Part shown: piece after piece, positions 1-5,100 of the stretch
Position numbering within the stretch: position 1 is the first letter of the stretch
Layout: every line of letters starts with the position of its first letter
Origin: CAKOSP01 sp964372145
GTDB taxonomy: Bacteria > Bacillota_I > Bacilli_A > RF39 > UBA660
Reading direction: 5' to 3'
Length of the DNA stretch: 6,480 nucleotides
Assembly (NCBI GenBank): GCA_964372145.1
Contig: CAYJPM010000047.1
Coordinates: forward strand, 1-6,480
Notes under the pieces: generated by a model
Told to the model about the DNA's origin: nothing
The model's database searches: none
Seen by the model: only the letters and a program-made list of their open reading frames with translations
Program-made: the position numbers and the translations under genes

Positions 1-1090
1 CAAATCTATTAGATGCTTCACTTCTAAGTATTTTTTTACTAGTTTTTCTTACCTTAACACTATTAAATATAGCAGCCTCTATTATAATATTTTTTGTAGT
101 ATTTTCAACTTCAGTTGATAAACCACCCATAACACCAGCAAGTCCTATAGCAGATTCTTTATTTGCAATTACTATATCTTCAGTACTTAAAATTCTTTCA
201 TTATTATCAAGAGTTACTAATTGTTCATTATCAAATGCATTTCTTACTATTAAATCATTTCCTAATGCATCTGCATCATAAAAATGAAGTGGCTGACCAG
301 TTTCAAGCATTACATAATTAGAAATATCTACTACATTATTTATGGGTCTAATCCCTGATGCTATTAATCTAGATTTAATAAATTCTGGTGATTCTTTAAT
401 TTCTACATTTATAGCTTTTTTTACTAAAAATAGTTTACAATCTTCAGTATTAACTTCTAAATTAAAGAAATCATTTATATTATCGTTATTTTCATCAAAG
501 TTTAAATCAATATCTTTAACATCTTTTTTATAGATTGCTCCTAATTCATAAGCCATACCAAGTATACTAAGTAAATCACCACGATTAGACGTAAGTTCAA
601 AATCAATTACTTCATCATTTAAACCCAAATATTTAATAGGATCCTCACCTACAGTAGCGTCTTCACCCAATTCATGAATACCATTAACTTCAGTATTTTT
701 TAAATATTTACTATCAATACCTAATTCACTTAAAGCACATAACATACCATTAGAACTTTGACCTCTTATGACAGAAGATTTAATTTCTATTTCAGGAAGT
801 ACTGCTCCTACCTTTGCTACTATAACTTTAATATCTTTTCTACAGTTTGGAGCACCACATACGATATCTAATACTTCAGTACCAATATCAACTTTAGTAA
901 TTTTTAACTTATCAGAATCTGGATGTTTATCACATTCTATAACTTTACCAATAACTAAATTGGTTGCATTAACTAACTTTTCAGCACTGTCATATTCATT
1001 ACCAACACTTGTCATATCTTCAGCTATTTCAAATATTGTCTTTTCAGGCAAATCTATATATTCACTTACAAATTTTCTACTTAATTTCAT
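1..1090 (-). CDS. pheT: Phenylalanine--tRNA ligase beta subunit, N-terminal part (runs off the window)
   Basis: This is the beta subunit of the cytoplasmic (alpha-beta)2 enzyme that charges tRNA-Phe with phenylalanine. The window holds 363 full codons (bases 2-1090) of a protein usually near 800 residues, with no internal stop. It opens MKLSRKFVSEYIDLPE. Residues about 40-150 are the EMAP/OB-fold-type tRNA-binding domain (GKVIECDKHPDSDKLKITKV, VCGAPNCR, then SNGMLCALSELG). FELTSNRGDLLSILGMAYEL follows at about 164-183. The B3/B4 editing-domain region contains RPINNVVDISNYVMLETGQP and LHFYDAD. The visible part ends in LRSEASNRF, the lead-in to domain B5. The ATG at 1090-1088 shares one base with the pheS TAA (TAATG). 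An AGAAAGG ribosome binding site (1101-1107) lies inside the pheS end with a 10-base spacer, consistent with translational coupling. It is cotranscribed with pheS under the upstream T-box. Identity is secure; only the 3' part is missing. Confidence 0.97.
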   Translation of the reverse strand, partial: MKLSRKFVSEYIDLPEKTIFEIAEDMTSVGNEYDSAEKLVNATNLVIGKVIECDKHPDSDKLKITKVDIGTEVLDIVCGAPNCRKDIKVIVAKVGAVLPEIEIKSSVIRGQSSNGMLCALSELGIDSKYLKNTEVNGIHELGEDATVGEDPIKYLGLNDEVIDFELTSNRGDLLSILGMAYELGAIYKKDVKDIDLNFDENNDNINDFFNLEVNTEDCKLFLVKKAINVEIKESPEFIKSRLIASGIRPINNVVDISNYVMLETGQPLHFYDADALGNDLIVRNAFDNEQLVTLDNNERILSTEDIVIANKESAIGLAGVMGGLSTEVENTTKNIIIEAAIFNSVKVRKTSKKILRSEASNRF

Positions 1091-2139
1091 TAGTCTACAT
1101 CCTTTCTATTAAATTGATCTAAAAATCTTAAATCATTTCCATATATTGTTCTTATATCTGTTATACCATATCTAAACATAGCAAATCTATCCATACCTGT
1201 TCCAAAAGCAAAAGCTTGATATTTCTTAGAATCATATCCACTCATTTCAAGAACATTAGGGTGAACCATACCAGCACCTAAAACTTCAATCCAACCAGTT
1301 TTTTTACATAAAGGACAACCTTTACCACCACATTTAAAACAAGTTACATCTACTTCAACTGATGGTTCTGTAAATGGAAAGAAACTTGGTCTAAATCTTA
1401 CACTAGTCTTTTCTCCTAAAAATTCTTTAACAAATAATTCTAAAGTTCCTTTTAAATCAGCCATGGAAACATTTTCATCTATAACTAAACCTTCTATTTG
1501 CATAAATTGATGTGAATGTGTAGCATCTTCATCTCTACGATATACTTTACCTGGACATACAATTTTAAGAGGACCTTTTAAAGTGTTTTCTTCCATAGCT
1601 CTTACTTGAGCTGTTGATGTTTGAGTTCTAAGTAAAAATTGTTCATATTCATTTTCTAAATAAAATGTATCTTGTGCATCTCTAGCTGGATGTCCTTTTA
1701 AAACATTTAATTTTTGAAAACAATTTTCATCACTTTCAAGCTCTGGACCTTCATATATTGTATAACCTAAAGAAGTAAATAAATCTTCGAATTTTTCTTC
1801 AATTCTACTCATCGGATGTTTACTACCTCTTTTTATTTTTTTTGATGGCAGCGTTATATCTATAGCATCTTTTTCTAACTTTTTATTAAGTTCTATTTCT
1901 TCAAATTTAATTTTTAATTCATCAAATATACAATTAACTTCAGTTCTAAATTTATTTAACTTTATTCCAAATTCTTTTTTTTCTTCATTGGATAAATCTT
2001 TCATCACAGATGATAATTCATTAACAGGACCTTTCTTACCTAGATATTCCACTTTAAGATCATTTAAACTATTAATATCCATTACATTTTCTGATTTACT
2101 TCTTATTTCCTCAAGTAAATTATTCATTTTTTCTTCCAT
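1090..2139 (-). CDS. pheS: Phenylalanine--tRNA ligase alpha subunit
   Basis: This is the catalytic alpha subunit of phenylalanyl-tRNA synthetase, a class II aminoacyl-tRNA synthetase; at 349 residues it is full length. Residues 1-90 form the charged N-terminal coiled-coil arm that contacts tRNA, including YLGKKGPVNEL (32-42). Motif 1 lies around HPMSRIEEKFEDLF (108-121), followed by GHPARDAQDTFY (149-160). Motif 2 is KVYRRDEDATHSHQFMQIEG (198-217). Motif 3 is FGTGMDRFAMFRYGITDIR (312-330). Ala311 in FAFG aligns with the E. coli Ala294 position of the Phe pocket. Cys267, 270, 275 and 278 form a CxxC-CxxC knuckle (TCFKCGGKGCPLCK) that I recall from many bacterial PheS proteins. The ATG at 2139 is preferred over Met5 because AAGGAGG (2144-2150) lies 4 bases upstream of it; Met5 would be 16 bases away. 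The stop codon overlaps the pheT start by one base. Expression should follow Phe-tRNA charging through the T-box leader. Confidence 0.98.
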   Translation of the reverse strand: MEEKMNNLLEEIRSKSENVMDINSLNDLKVEYLGKKGPVNELSSVMKDLSNEEKKEFGIKLNKFRTEVNCIFDELKIKFEEIELNKKLEKDAIDITLPSKKIKRGSKHPMSRIEEKFEDLFTSLGYTIYEGPELESDENCFQKLNVLKGHPARDAQDTFYLENEYEQFLLRTQTSTAQVRAMEENTLKGPLKIVCPGKVYRRDEDATHSHQFMQIEGLVIDENVSMADLKGTLELFVKEFLGEKTSVRFRPSFFPFTEPSVEVDVTCFKCGGKGCPLCKKTGWIEVLGAGMVHPNVLEMSGYDSKKYQAFAFGTGMDRFAMFRYGITDIRTIYGNDLRFLDQFNRKDVD

Positions 2140-2156
2140 TTTTCCTCCTTATAAAT

Positions 2157-2190
2157 AAAAAAATCACATCCTTGTAATAAGGACGTGATT
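2157..2190 (-). terminator. T-box-controlled intrinsic terminator before pheS
   Basis: A 12-bp stem, AATCACGTCCTT (2190-2179) with AAGGATGTGATT (2173-2162) including one G-U pair, closes a 5-base ATTAC loop and is followed by seven T residues (2163-2157, sharing the last stem bases). Its 5' arm contains ACGTCCTT, the strand also used by the antiterminator, so the two structures are mutually exclusive. It should form when tRNA-Phe is charged. Confidence 0.95.
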
Positions 2191-2365
2191 ACGTGGTACC
2201 ACCTTAATTTATGCATTATTGAAATAATACACCTTAATACTATATAGCGTTACCTTTAAAGCTCATAAGTTGAATTCATAAAATATTATTATCTATTTAC
2301 ACCTTCCATAGACTCTCTAAAAATAATTCCTTTATTACTACTTCTTAATCTTCGCTTTCAATTAC
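2157..2365 (-). promoter_or_regulatory. T-box riboswitch leader of pheST (tRNA-Phe, UUC specifier)
   Basis: This transcribed leader binds tRNA-Phe and controls transcription termination before pheS. In RNA order, the Stem I base pairs AAAGC (2358-2354) with GCTTT (2262-2258). An AGTA motif (2342-2339) faces GAA-TTC-A, where TTC at 2274-2272 is a Phe specifier codon followed by the expected purine. The apical stem is TCTAT/ATAGA (2312-2308 with 2296-2292) around a GGAAGGTGTAA loop. A Stem III hairpin lies at 2231-2212 (TGTATTATT/AATAATGCA, one G-U pair). The T-box core AAGGTGGTACCACGT spans 2205-2191. The antiterminator is visible as AAGG (2205-2202) with CCTT (2182-2179), and ACGT (2194-2191) with ACGT (2186-2183), leaving a 7-base TGGTACC bulge. 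Its TGGT complements ACCA, matching discriminator A of tRNA-Phe. The competing terminator follows. The 5' end is inferred from the promoter. Confidence 0.96.
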
Positions 2366-2371
2366 AAACTT

Positions 2372-2399
2372 ATTATATCATATTATACATTTTTTTCAA
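2372..2399 (-). promoter_or_regulatory. Promoter of the T-box-pheST transcript
   Basis: TTGAAA (2399-2394) and TATAAT (2377-2372) are separated by 16 bases, and TGA directly before TATAAT makes an extended -10 element. The predicted start is near 2365, just ahead of Stem I, which fits a T-box leader of about 225 nt. The -35 box directly abuts the stop codon of the upstream LRR gene. This is a housekeeping sigma-type promoter judged by consensus only. Confidence 0.8.
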
Positions 2400-3779
2400 C
2401 TACTTTAAGATTCTAGTATTGTTCTTAGAAATATTAATATTACCTATTACTTGTGAAGGATTATCAACATTATCAAATGAATATGACCCAATAGATTTTA
2501 AACTAAATACATTTATCTTATCTAAAACTGAATTCATAAGAAAGAAACTACTTCCAATATTTTGAGCATATGGAATATTTAATTCTTTTAAACACTTATT
2601 ATATATAAAACAAGAATTTCCTATATCAACAACATTTTTTATATCAATTTCTTCTAAAACTTCATTAAATTGAAGAGCATAATTTTCAATTGCATATACA
2701 TTAGGAACAATTAATTTTTTTAAATTTATCATATCAAACATAAAAGAATTCTCTAAAACAACAATATTATAATTAGTATATGATATTAATTTATTATGAT
2801 TATCTAACTCTAAAATAACATCAAAACCATCCTTAACAGATATAACAACTCTCTTTACATCAACTTCATTATATACAGATATTTTTACAATATCCTTTAT
2901 AGATTTTGTAAACGAATCCTCTTTATTATCAAACCTACAAATATATTTATTTTCTAAACTCAATATATATTTTTCAAATATAATATACTTTTCATAATCA
3001 TAACAAAATATATTTTCATTAGTTATAATAACATTATTAATACCATAATAAGTACCAGCATCATTAACATTATATTTATACATTTTATTATCTATATGCT
3101 TATGATATCCAACTAATTCTAAATCAAATGATTTGTATCTATTAATAATTCTATAACCATAATATTGTTCAAAAGCTCTTGTTAAATTAGGTATTATATT
3201 ATCTAAATCATTACCAAATACACATTCAATATCATCTATTTTTGTATTATATCTATTCTTAATAGCAACATTGTTATATTTACCTTTACTAAATTGAATA
3301 CCTATAATAGATTTACTATAAAGATCACCTCTAAAAGGTTTTTTAAAATCTTCTCTTCTTATTTTATTAATGTCCTTTATAACTGCAAAGAACACATATG
3401 CTTTTTCTAATCTTTTTTCGTTAAAAGTACATAATAGTTCGTCACTCTTATAATATTTATTAAAATATTGAATATCACCTTGAGTTTTACATTCATATAA
3501 AATATATCCAGCTTTATCTAAAAGTTCAAACGGAGTTTCTTTTACATCTATAATCTCAGAATCTTGTGTTTTCAATAAAGTGTCAATGTATATTTTAAAT
3601 TCACTTATTTTATTTTGAGAAATAATATCACTACTTAAAAATCTATTATGAGAAAAATATTTATCCATAACATTATATAATAAACCTTCTGTTTCTAAAT
3701 GTTCTGAAAATAATTCTCTACATAAATGCATCATTTTTTCACCATAATGCTTTTTAATTTTTTTTAAATCTGAATTCAT
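2400..3779 (-). CDS. BspA-type leucine-rich-repeat protein with unidentified N-terminal region, probably cytosolic
   Basis: The product is 459 residues counted from the ATG at 3779. The C-terminal part carries LRR_5 (BspA-like) repeats with an exact 22-residue period: units begin at about 342 (LENSFMF), 364 (IENYALQ), 386 (IGNSCFI), 408 (IGSSFFL) and 430 (IGSYSF, incomplete). Each full unit has a short hydrophobic strand such as LKELNIPYAQN, the solenoid strand typical of this family. Residues 1-340 match no domain I can name. They begin MNSDLKKIKKHYGEKMMHLC and include PFELLDKAGYILYECKT (83-99) and FAVIKDINKIRREDF (131-145). There is no signal peptide, transmembrane segment or cell-wall anchor, so unlike secreted BspA proteins it is predicted to stay inside the cell. 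I recall similar N-termini in LRR proteins of uncultured low-GC Bacillota, but cannot verify that. A TTG at 3833 extends the frame by 18 residues; that stretch overlaps a consensus promoter and is rejected. The product is rich in Ile, Asn, Lys and Tyr. Function is unknown; a protein-binding role is only inferred from the repeats. Confidence 0.9.
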   Translation of the reverse strand: MNSDLKKIKKHYGEKMMHLCRELFSEHLETEGLLYNVMDKYFSHNRFLSSDIISQNKISEFKIYIDTLLKTQDSEIIDVKETPFELLDKAGYILYECKTQGDIQYFNKYYKSDELLCTFNEKRLEKAYVFFAVIKDINKIRREDFKKPFRGDLYSKSIIGIQFSKGKYNNVAIKNRYNTKIDDIECVFGNDLDNIIPNLTRAFEQYYGYRIINRYKSFDLELVGYHKHIDNKMYKYNVNDAGTYYGINNVIITNENIFCYDYEKYIIFEKYILSLENKYICRFDNKEDSFTKSIKDIVKISVYNEVDVKRVVISVKDGFDVILELDNHNKLISYTNYNIVVLENSFMFDMINLKKLIVPNVYAIENYALQFNEVLEEIDIKNVVDIGNSCFIYNKCLKELNIPYAQNIGSSFFLMNSVLDKINVFSLKSIGSYSFDNVDNPSQVIGNINISKNNTRILK

Positions 3780-3784
3780 AACAA

Positions 3785-3789
3785 CCACC
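3785..3789 (-). promoter_or_regulatory. Ribosome binding site GGTGG that fixes the LRR gene start
   Basis: GGTGG lies 5 bases upstream of the ATG at 3779. It is one mismatch from GGAGG and well spaced, whereas the TTG at 3833 has only an AT-rich stretch before it. It therefore supports starting the protein at MNSDLKKIKK. Confidence 0.7.
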
Positions 3790-3804
3790 AATGCATAAAA
3801 TAGT

Positions 3805-3833
3805 ATTATAGTCTTTATGAACAAAAATTGCAA
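3805..3833 (-). promoter_or_regulatory. Promoter of the LRR gene
   Basis: TTGCAA (3833-3828) and a perfect TATAAT (3810-3805) are separated by exactly 17 bases. The predicted start near 3798 gives a leader of about 19 nt ending in the GGTGG site and ATG at 3779. The -35 box falls immediately after a terminator-like hairpin, so the gene probably forms its own transcription unit. Confidence 0.75.
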
Positions 3834-3835
3834 AT

Positions 3836-3860
3836 AAAAAAGATAATATAATTATTATCT
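3836..3860 (-). terminator. Weak intrinsic-terminator-like hairpin after the 77-residue gene
   Basis: AGATAATA (3860-3853) pairs perfectly with TATTATCT (3848-3841) around a 4-base loop, and the final T of the stem begins a short T-run (3841-3836). The stem has only one G-C pair, so termination may be inefficient. It sits 80 bases beyond the stop of the 77-residue gene and just before the LRR promoter, where a terminator would be expected. Confidence 0.55.
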
Positions 3861-3883
3861 TCTACTTTTATTGTTAATTAGTT

Positions 3884-3932
3884 CAATATATTGGACCAGA
3901 TTTTGGACTCTACAATAAAAATCAATATATTG
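3884..3932 (-). repeat. Two copies of the palindromic 10-mer CAATATATTG
   Basis: The self-complementary sequence CAATATATTG occurs at 3884-3893 and again at 3923-3932, with centres 39 bp apart, between the 77-residue gene and the LRR gene. The second copy also overlaps a 7-bp inverted repeat, TACAATA (3911-3917) with TATTGTA (3928-3934). They could be operator half-sites, arms of a 10-bp RNA stem, or chance in an AT-rich gap. The copies are certain; any function is inference. Confidence 0.5.
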
Positions 3933-3939
3933 TATAGAA

Positions 3940-4173
3940 TTATCTTCCAAATATATATCTAAAGACAATAAAATCGTTAGTAAAAACATCATAAAAATTT
4001 TCTTTACCGTATTTTTTCAAACCAGATTCTGAAGCACATAAACATAATCTTTTTTTATTATCAATTTCATAAATATATATATTATTTAAAGGTTTAAATT
4101 TCTCTTTTTCTGCATCAATAATAATTTGTAAATCGTTTAGTTGAGAATAGCTCAAATTATTTAATTCAATCAT
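3940..4173 (-). CDS. Small protein of unknown function (77 residues)
   Basis: I do not recognise this protein. It begins MIELNNLSYSQLNDLQIIID, a likely amphipathic helix running to about residue 26. A strand-like stretch follows (NIYIYEI, 31-37), then RLCLCASESG (42-51) with Cys44 and Cys46, and a hydrophobic end (FIVFRYIFGR, 68-77). It has no signal peptide or clear membrane span. The start is well supported: GGAGG at 4184-4180 lies 6 bases before the ATG, and TATAAT lies just upstream. Its stop (TAA, 3942-3940) is followed by a 160-bp gap, and it is separated from popT by a terminator, so it is probably transcribed alone or with limited read-through. The two-Cys pair alone is too little to call metal binding. 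Coding status rests on the ribosome binding site, the promoter and a plausible small globular composition. Confidence 0.75.
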   Translation of the reverse strand: MIELNNLSYSQLNDLQIIIDAEKEKFKPLNNIYIYEIDNKKRLCLCASESGLKKYGKENFYDVFTNDFIVFRYIFGR

Positions 4174-4192
4174 ATTTTTCCTCCGTACATGT

Positions 4193-4221
4193 ATTATAAA
4201 CCCATAAAAAAAGAAAGCAAG
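4193..4221 (-). promoter_or_regulatory. Candidate promoter of the 77-residue gene
   Basis: A perfect TATAAT (4198-4193) is preceded 16-17 bases upstream by a weak -35 candidate, TTGCTT or CTTGCT (about 4221-4215), that lies inside the popT terminator hairpin. The predicted start near 4186 would leave a leader of only about 13 nt, beginning right before GGAGG. The -10 is good and the -35 is poor. Confidence 0.5.
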
Positions 4222-4231
4222 AACTTTCTTT
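4206..4231 (-). terminator. Intrinsic terminator after popT
   Basis: AAAGAAAG (4231-4224) pairs with CTTTCTTT (4217-4210) around the loop TTCTTG, and the arm continues into a run of T residues ending at 4206. The 5' arm starts inside the popT TAA stop codon. It closes the reductase-popT unit. Confidence 0.85.
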
Positions 4232-5069
4232 AGTCACCTAATTTATAAGATATTATAAAACCTGTTATAAATAGTACTATAGCAAAACTTATTTGACCTG
4301 CAGAAAACATTAATCCATCACTGTAAGCAGTAAAAGTTATAGATATAATTGATGCAAAAACAAATCCTAATATTCCAAAAAATGTTTTTACTTTAAAGTT
4401 ATCTAATAAATATTCAATTAATTTTACAACTAATATTAAACCTATTAATACACCTATTCCAAATACACCTAATATAAATCCATTTGAAATAATGTCATTA
4501 AATTTAGTGAATTCTTTAATAGTATTAAGTATTGGTTCATAGTAACCTAAAAGTATTAACATAAATGATCCACTTAATCCAGGTACTACCATAGTAGCAG
4601 CCGCTATTATACCAACTAAGAACAATATTACATATGACATTATATTCATATCATTAAAATTAACAGCGTCTATTCCACCTTCAAAAAATGTCATAAACAT
4701 TACTATACCAAACATTATTAAAAATATTATAATATTAGGTACATTTTTAAAATTACCTTTAACAGTTTTAGAAAGCATTGGTACACCACCAATTATCAAT
4801 CCTATAAAAAATAATATTGTTGGTAATCTAAAATTATCTAAACTGTATGTTACTAATCTACTAGCTAAGAGTATTGATAAACCAGCTCCTAAAAATATCC
4901 ACATCAAAAAATTAAAATTTTTCTTTATATTACTAAAGAAGTGACTAACTGCTTCAATTAATTCTTCAAATATACCTAAAGATATCATAAGTGTTCCACC
5001 ACTTACACCTGGTATTATATTTGCTATTCCTATAAAAAAACCTTTTATAACTAACATTAATTTTTTCAT
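4230..5069 (-). CDS. popT: DUF368 membrane protein, PopT-type undecaprenyl phosphate translocase
   Basis: This is an integral membrane protein of the DUF368 family (279 residues, normal length). Members were recently identified as PopT, which returns the lipid carrier undecaprenyl phosphate across the cytoplasmic membrane for reuse in cell-wall precursor synthesis; that role is taken from the family, not shown here. The hallmark IPGVSGGT is at 19-26 and its partner VPGLSGSF at 162-169. Hydrophobic segments fill most of the rest (about 55-70, 84-97, 111-129, 143-160, 196-218, 228-247, 258-275). The two halves resemble each other at about 143-145 residue spacing: YSLDNF followed by FFIGLIIGG (75-95), and YLLDNF followed by GILGFVFAS (220-240). 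AGGAG (5082-5078) lies 8 bases before the ATG. The reductase gene ends 31 bp upstream with no terminator between, so cotranscription is likely. Family assignment is strong; substrate is inferred. Confidence 0.92.
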   Translation of the reverse strand: MKKLMLVIKGFFIGIANIIPGVSGGTLMISLGIFEELIEAVSHFFSNIKKNFNFLMWIFLGAGLSILLASRLVTYSLDNFRLPTILFFIGLIIGGVPMLSKTVKGNFKNVPNIIIFLIMFGIVMFMTFFEGGIDAVNFNDMNIMSYVILFLVGIIAAATMVVPGLSGSFMLILLGYYEPILNTIKEFTKFNDIISNGFILGVFGIGVLIGLILVVKLIEYLLDNFKVKTFFGILGFVFASIISITFTAYSDGLMFSAGQISFAIVLFITGFIISYKLGD

Positions 5070-5090
5070 TTATTCAACTCCTACTATAAT

Positions 5091-5099
5091 AGTATATCA
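5091..5099 (-). promoter_or_regulatory. Possible extended -10 element before popT
   Basis: TGATATACT (5099-5091) resembles an extended -10 element and would start transcription near 5084, just before the AGGAG site. No acceptable -35 is visible 16-18 bases upstream. An overlapping 13-base inverted repeat, TACTATTATAGTA (5082-5094), sits at the same place. It could be a secondary promoter inside the reductase-popT unit, or chance. Confidence 0.3.
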
Positions 5100-5100
5100 C

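Noticed and set aside
342..533. 63-codon plus-strand open frame
   Set aside because: It lies antisense within pheT, which is unmistakable on the other strand. The encoded peptide is low-complexity and Ser/Leu/Phe-rich, with no convincing ribosome binding site.
768..1112. 114-codon plus-strand open frame
   Set aside because: It lies antisense across the pheT start and pheS end. The Ser/Thr/Ile-rich composition is what the complement of AT-rich coding DNA gives, and there is no supporting start signal.
2125..2127. Alternative pheS start at Met5
   Set aside because: AAGGAGG is 16 bases from this ATG but 4 bases from the ATG at 2139, so the first start fits better.
2382..2387. A second TATAAT upstream of the pheST -10
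   Set aside because: It is only 6 bases after TTGAAA, too close to pair with it. The TATAAT at 2377-2372 has 16-bp spacing and an extended TGn motif.
3780..3833. TTG start giving an 18-residue hydrophobic extension of the LRR protein
   Set aside because: The stretch is covered by a consensus -35/-10 pair with 17-bp spacing, there is no ribosome binding site before the TTG, and GGTGG marks the ATG at 3779.
3884..3932. Repeated CAATATATTG as an attachment site or insertion-sequence trace
   Set aside because: There is no transposase, integrase, target duplication or interrupted gene nearby. The sequence is a short AT-rich palindrome, so it is listed only as a possible operator or RNA stem.
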